This document shows, in pieces, positions 60,118 through 64,000 of a stretch of DNA of 64,000 nucleotides; position 1 is the first letter of the stretch, and every line of letters begins with the position of its first letter. This stretch comes from an uncultured Sphingomonadaceae bacterium. Its GTDB lineage: Bacteria; Pseudomonadota; Alphaproteobacteria; Sphingomonadales; Sphingomonadaceae. A model generated the notes under the pieces. It was not told where the DNA came from, made no database searches, and saw only the letters and a program-made list of their open reading frames with translations. The translations under genes were made by a program, and so were the position numbers. The stretch covers positions 124,001 to 188,000 of the forward strand of contig CANMQE010000003.1 in assembly GCA_947499975.1 (NCBI GenBank). The letters run 5' to 3'.

Positions 60118-61236
60118 ATGAAAGACCTGAACATCCTCATCATCGGCGGTGGCATCGGCGGTCTTACCTCCGCCATCGCCCTGCGCCGCGACGGTCACAC
60201 CGTTACCGTGATCGAGCGTGATCCCGACTGGTCCGTCTATGGCGTAGGAATTATCCAGCAGGCCAACGTCATCCGCGCGATGAAGGAACTGGACCTCGTG
60301 GACGATTACATGGCTGCCGGGGTCCCTTTCAACAAGGTGGCGATCCATGCGCCGGACGGCTCCCTTGTGGCCGAGGTGCCAATGCCTCAACTTGTCGAAG
60401 GCTATCCCACCAGCATGGGCATAGGTCGTCCGGCGCTGCACAAGATCCTTGGCGATCGCACGATTGCCTGCGGTGCCGAAGTCAGGCTGGGCGTCACCGC
60501 CACCATAATCGAGGAGCGGGGCGACGGCGTTGACGTGACCTTCTCCGACGGGGCCGAGGGCCGATACGATATCGTCGTCGGGGCCGACGGTGTCTATTCG
60601 CAAACGCGCGAGATGATCATGCCCGGGGCCGAGGGGCCGGAATTCACCGGCCAGGCCGTGTGGCGCTACAACTTTTCGCGTCCTGACGACCTTGACGCGC
60701 TGCACGCCTATAACGGCCCCATCGGTGCGGGCCTGGTGCCGATAAACGAAGATCTGATGTACCTGTATCTGACCACGCCGGAGCCGGACAAGCCCCGCTA
60801 TGCTCAGGACAAACTGGCCGAGACCATGCGCGAGAAGATGCGCAGTCATACCGCGCAGGCAATCCGCGAGATGGCCGATGCGGTAACCGACAACGAGGGC
60901 GTCGTGTACCGTCCGCTGGAAGGAATGATGCTGCGCGGCGACTGGCACAATGGGCGGGTGGTTCTGCTGGGCGATGCCGTCCACGCCACCACACCGCATC
61001 TTGGCCAGGGTGCAGGCCTTGCCATCGAAGGCAGCATCGTACTGGCCGATGAAATTGCGAAGAACGACACCCCTCAGGCAGCGTTCAAGGCATATCGTGA
61101 TCGCCGCTTCGAGCGATGCTGTTATATTGTTGATAAATCACTGGAAATATGCCGCGGCCAGCTCGGCAAGGGGCCGCCGGTAGACAATGCAAAGGCGACC
61201 GCGGAAATGTTCGAGATCGTGGCCGAGCCCATCTGA
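60118..61236 (+). CDS. FAD-dependent aromatic monooxygenase (salicylate/3-hydroxybenzoate hydroxylase-like)
   Basis: 372 aa, 3 bp after the previous gene. Group A flavin hydroxylase: N-terminal FAD loop IIGGGIGGLTSAIALRRDG (residues 8-26), the DG region VVGADGVYSQTREM, and the GD motif LLGDAVHATTPHLGQGAGLA near residue 284. Hydroxylates a phenolic ring with NAD(P)H and O2, sometimes with loss of a carboxyl group. In this operon it would prepare a diol for the extradiol enzyme encoded next. Confidence 0.92.
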   Translation: MKDLNILIIGGGIGGLTSAIALRRDGHTVTVIERDPDWSVYGVGIIQQANVIRAMKELDLVDDYMAAGVPFNKVAIHAPDGSLVAEVPMPQLVEGYPTSMGIGRPALHKILGDRTIACGAEVRLGVTATIIEERGDGVDVTFSDGAEGRYDIVVGADGVYSQTREMIMPGAEGPEFTGQAVWRYNFSRPDDLDALHAYNGPIGAGLVPINEDLMYLYLTTPEPDKPRYAQDKLAETMREKMRSHTAQAIREMADAVTDNEGVVYRPLEGMMLRGDWHNGRVVLLGDAVHATTPHLGQGAGLAIEGSIVLADEIAKNDTPQAAFKAYRDRRFERCCYIVDKSLEICRGQLGKGPPVDNAKATAEMFEIVAEPI

Positions 61237-61269
61237 CCGCTTAACGCGAATACAGGAAAGAGATTACCT

Positions 61270-62172
61270 ATGAGCCGTGTGAACGAAATCCGCTATGTCG
61301 GCTATGGCGTCGAAAACTTCGAGGCCGAACGCAAGTTCTATGCCGACGACTGGGGTCTCGTCGAGGTCGAAGCCAATGACGACACGGCCTGGTTCAAGAC
61401 CCATGGTCATGACGAACACCACGTGGTTCGCCTGCACAAGCGCGAAAGCAATTGCGTCGAAGTGATTGCCCTGTCTGCGGCGAGTAAGGCCGATGTGGAC
61501 GATCTCCACGCCAAGGTTGCGGACGCTGGCTGCAGAATCATTTTCGATCCGAAGAACCTCGACGCACCTGGCGGCGGATATGGCTTCCGCTTCTTCTCCC
61601 CTGACGGCCTTCCGTTCGAGATCAGCGCCGATGTCGAGACGCTGGACAAGCGCGCGATGGAACGGTGGGAAGGCATGCCCGTGAAGATCAGCCACATCGT
61701 GCTGCATTCGCCGGACCATCAGGCGATGGTGAAGTTCTTTACCGACGTGCTGGGCTTCAAGGTATCGGACTGGCTGGGCGACTTCATGTGTTTCCTGCGC
61801 TGCAACGAAGCCCATCACCGTCTCGCAATCCTGCCCGGACCGCCGTGCCTGAACCACGTCGCCTATGACATGCTGAGCGTGGATGACATGATGCGCGGCG
61901 TCAGCCGACTGAAGAAGCGCGGGACGGATCTGCGCTGGGGCCCCGGCCGCCATACGGCGGGCAACAACACCTTCAGCTATTTCACGACGCCCGGTGGCTT
62001 TGCCGTCGAATACACTTCGGAACTGGAAGAGGTGGATTTCGAGACCCACGAGGCCAAGGTGCATGAGCCGGGTCCGCAGATCATGGACCAGTGGGGCATC
62101 GGTACCGGCGGTCCGCAGACCATGCCCAAGCCTGCGCCAGACCCCTGTCTGTTCACACCGGCGGAGGCCTGA
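61270..62172 (+). CDS. Extradiol (type I, VOC fold) ring-cleavage dioxygenase
   Basis: 300 aa with two VOC domain pairs (about 5-120 and 138-255). The three iron ligands of type I extradiol enzymes are in place in the C-terminal domain: H142 (KISHIVLHSPD), H196 (CLNHVAYDM) and E247 (GFAVEYTSE). Cleaves a catechol-type ring next to the diol. The C-terminal 50 residues (DQWGIGTGGPQTMPKP) extend beyond the fold. The actual diol is not evident; relatives act on hydroxylated biphenyls, hydroxyquinol-like or trihydroxytoluene-like rings. Confidence 0.88.
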   Translation: MSRVNEIRYVGYGVENFEAERKFYADDWGLVEVEANDDTAWFKTHGHDEHHVVRLHKRESNCVEVIALSAASKADVDDLHAKVADAGCRIIFDPKNLDAPGGGYGFRFFSPDGLPFEISADVETLDKRAMERWEGMPVKISHIVLHSPDHQAMVKFFTDVLGFKVSDWLGDFMCFLRCNEAHHRLAILPGPPCLNHVAYDMLSVDDMMRGVSRLKKRGTDLRWGPGRHTAGNNTFSYFTTPGGFAVEYTSELEEVDFETHEAKVHEPGPQIMDQWGIGTGGPQTMPKPAPDPCLFTPAEA

Positions 62173-62175
62173 TCG

Positions 62176-63333
62176 ATGGCCCTCTACTCGCCTTTCAAGA
62201 ATTACATCTGGAACCTCAGTGTCGCCATCGCGATGGAGAGTGGCGGCCAGATCGGTGAAATCATCGATATGTGCCAGCCGATCAAGGATGCCGCAGACAG
62301 CGGCGCCGATGCCGGCACTGCGCAGTTCATGAAGCAGTGGGCCGGCATGGGCGAGAAGCTGCTCGAGATGGCCGCCGAGGATGAAGCAAAGGGTCGCAAC
62401 TTTTCAGCATCGAACAAGCTTGAACGCGCTGCCCTTTACCTCTTCGTTGCCGAGCGCATGCAGGCACATGGATCGCAGGGGCGCAAGGAAACATTCGCGA
62501 AGGCGCGGGCTGCGTTCGACCGCTCGACCGCCCTGGGCCAACTCAGTCGCGAGCGCGTGGAAATCTCGCTTGGTAAAGGCACCATGCCCGCGCTCTTCAC
62601 GCGCGCGCCAGGCGACGGGCCGAAGCCGACCGTGGTGTTCTGCAACGGCCTCGATAGCAACAAGGAGCTGCTTTACTGGACCCGGCTGCCCGAAGAGCTT
62701 GCGCGGCGCGGGATTTCCACGCTGTGCGTGGACCAGCCCGGCGCGGGAGAGGCGCTGCGGCTGCAGGATCTGCCCGTAGATCCGCACAGCGAAAGCTGGG
62801 CCAGCAAGGCGGTCGACTGGCTGGAACAGCAGGACGATGTTGATGCAAGCAAGATCGGTATGACCGGCATTTCGCTGGGCGGTCACTTCGCCCCGCGCGC
62901 CGTCGCCTACGAGGCGCGCTTTGCCAGCGGCGCCGTGTGGGGTGCCAACCACAACTGGCGCGAAGTGCAGGACAGGCGGATGGAGCGCGAAGGGGAGAAC
63001 CCCGTTCCGCATTACTGGCAACACGTGCACTGGGCCTTCGGTGCGGATGGTCAGGACGACTTCCTCGAGAAATCGAACGGCATGAATCTCAACGGTCACA
63101 TGGACCGGATCAAGGTGCCTTTCCTCGTCACGCATGGCGCGAATGATCGCCAGATCAGCCCGAAATACGCCGATGACCTTTACGACCAGCTCGTCAATTC
63201 GCCGCGCCGCGAAAAGGTGATTTTCACCGAGCGCGAAGGCGGCGTGGAACACGTGGGCGCAGACAACATGGCCTACGGAAGAGATCTGCTGTCTGACTGG
63301 TTTGCCGAAACGCTGGGCGGATCGACGCAATGA
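62176..63333 (+). CDS. Alpha/beta hydrolase of the FrsA/2,6-dihydroxypseudooxynicotine hydrolase type
   Basis: 385 aa, 3 bp after the dioxygenase gene. A helical N-terminal domain (residues 1-140) caps a C-terminal hydrolase domain; nucleophile S233 in GMTGISLGGHFAPR, oxyanion region FCNGLDSNKELL, late Asp in THGANDRQISPKYA and His in GGVEHVG. This subgroup includes C-C bond hydrolases that split ring-cleavage or diketone intermediates. The order monooxygenase - extradiol dioxygenase - hydrolase is that of a meta-cleavage route. Confidence 0.88.
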   Translation: MALYSPFKNYIWNLSVAIAMESGGQIGEIIDMCQPIKDAADSGADAGTAQFMKQWAGMGEKLLEMAAEDEAKGRNFSASNKLERAALYLFVAERMQAHGSQGRKETFAKARAAFDRSTALGQLSRERVEISLGKGTMPALFTRAPGDGPKPTVVFCNGLDSNKELLYWTRLPEELARRGISTLCVDQPGAGEALRLQDLPVDPHSESWASKAVDWLEQQDDVDASKIGMTGISLGGHFAPRAVAYEARFASGAVWGANHNWREVQDRRMEREGENPVPHYWQHVHWAFGADGQDDFLEKSNGMNLNGHMDRIKVPFLVTHGANDRQISPKYADDLYDQLVNSPRREKVIFTEREGGVEHVGADNMAYGRDLLSDWFAETLGGSTQ

Positions 63334-63413
63334 CACAGGCGCAAACCGCCCATGGCGCAGCGCTTTGAGCGCTTCTGACCGCACACCGACTGGAAGGCGA
63401 ATTGGATTGAGCC

Positions 63414-64000
63414 ATGACATCAGCCACGTCTGACCTGCCAACGCTGTCGCTGGACCCCTTCGCCGAGGAGTTCCTGGCCGATCCCTTCGCCCATCATGGC
63501 GCGCTGCGCGATGCCGGATCGGTGGTCTGGCTTGGCAAATACGGCGTCTACGCCATGGCACGGTTTGACGAGGTACAGGCGGCGCTTCGCGATCACGAAA
63601 CCTTCTGTTCTTCGCGCGGTGTCGGCCTTGCCGACTTCAGCAAGGAAGAGCCGTTCCGCGCGCCCTCGCTCCTGCTGGAAACCGATCCGCCGCTGCACAG
63701 CCAGACACGCAAGCTGATGGGCAGGATCGTCTCCCTCAAGGCGCTCAAGGAACTGCGCCCACAGTGGCAGGAAAAGGCGCAAGAGCTGGTATCCAGCCTC
63801 GTGCAGAAGCGACGCTTCGACGCGGCCACCGATCTTGCGGAAGTATTTCCGATGATGGTGTTTCCCGACACGATCGGATTGATGGACGAAGGCCGCGAAA
63901 AGCTGATCGAATATGCCACCATCGTGTTCAACGGCTTCGGCCCGCGCAATCGCGTTTTCGAACAAAGCCTGATCGGCAAGGAAGACGCCATCGCCTGGGT
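63414..64000 (+). CDS. Cytochrome P450, CYP199A-like (4-methoxybenzoate O-demethylase type), 3' end cut by window
   Basis: 195 N-terminal residues from ATG 63414. The segment LDPFAEEFLADPF, the ETFCSSRGVGLADFSKEEPF block and APSLLLETDPPLHSQTRKLM closely follow CYP199A2/CYP199A4 of Rhodopseudomonas, which bind para-substituted benzoates and demethylate 4-methoxybenzoate with release of formaldehyde. Helix I and the heme cysteine lie beyond the window. It is the sixth gene of the operon (80 bp gap). Ferredoxin and reductase genes may follow outside. Confidence 0.88.
   Translation, partial: MTSATSDLPTLSLDPFAEEFLADPFAHHGALRDAGSVVWLGKYGVYAMARFDEVQAALRDHETFCSSRGVGLADFSKEEPFRAPSLLLETDPPLHSQTRKLMGRIVSLKALKELRPQWQEKAQELVSSLVQKRRFDAATDLAEVFPMMVFPDTIGLMDEGREKLIEYATIVFNGFGPRNRVFEQSLIGKEDAIAW

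Overview
The window is a stretch of a GC-rich alphaproteobacterial chromosome, most probably Sphingomonadales (Erythrobacteraceae or a close Novosphingobium/Sphingobium relative). The pointers are protein-level: a close LigW (5-carboxyvanillate decarboxylase) homologue, a NOV1-like stilbene-cleaving oxygenase, many TonB/aromatic functions, and core genes (HflKC, Do protease, PBP1A, HemH, Mrp) with sphingomonad-like sequence. No tRNA, rRNA, insertion sequence, phage gene or CRISPR array was seen.

Layout. 0-2 kb: two tandem exported SAM-methyltransferase homologues and msrA. 2.0-3.7 kb: a TetR regulator divergent from a VanA-type Rieske oxygenase, with a clear operator between them. 3.9-17.6 kb: housekeeping genes (rsmB, an SDHAF4-like protein, hemH, a molybdopterin oxidoreductase large subunit, mrp, hflK-hflC, a Do protease, a PBP1A-type enzyme, msrB, a GST). 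17.6-31.7 kb: an aromatic catabolism region. A SnoaL/NTF2-fold protein diverges from an operon of aldehyde dehydrogenase, LigW, an MFS transporter and a benzoylformate-decarboxylase-type enzyme. After a large YadA-like adhesin comes a DUF3237 gene and a lignostilbene dioxygenase, divergent from a MarR regulator and an aromatic-acid MFS transporter. 31.7-41.4 kb: a complete glutathione-dependent formaldehyde oxidation set (FrmA, three VOC proteins, FrmB, NAD-linked formate dehydrogenase GBAD, MobA, FdhD). 41.5-49.4 kb: a VTT-type membrane protein, a diguanylate cyclase, metX-metW, hisC, a prephenate dehydrogenase, an enoyl-CoA hydratase and trxB. 49.5-55.5 kb: a membrane-tethered TPR regulator, a tiny secreted protein, and a folate-independent methionine synthase locus (mesD, mesX, metR-like). 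55.6-64 kb: a LysR regulator divergent from a second catabolic operon (TonB receptor, metallo-beta-lactamase fold protein, flavin monooxygenase, extradiol-type VOC dioxygenase, alpha/beta hydrolase, CYP199A-like P450 cut by the window end).

How it fits together. The 17.6-41.4 kb genes can be read as a route for lignin-derived dimers. An NTF2-fold lyase (the family of LdpA/PcfL) would remove the gamma carbon as formaldehyde and leave a stilbene. The lignostilbene dioxygenase cleaves 4-hydroxystilbenes to aromatic aldehydes, the aldehyde dehydrogenase oxidises them, and LigW turns 5-carboxyvanillate into vanillate. Rieske O-demethylation releases more formaldehyde, which FrmA/FrmB/formate dehydrogenase take to CO2. 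A 19-bp inverted motif found both at the lignostilbene dioxygenase/MarR junction and at the lyase/aldehyde dehydrogenase junction suggests that the MarR protein controls both ends. The lyase function and the regulon are inferences; LigW, the stilbene dioxygenase and the formaldehyde enzymes are well supported by conserved catalytic residues.
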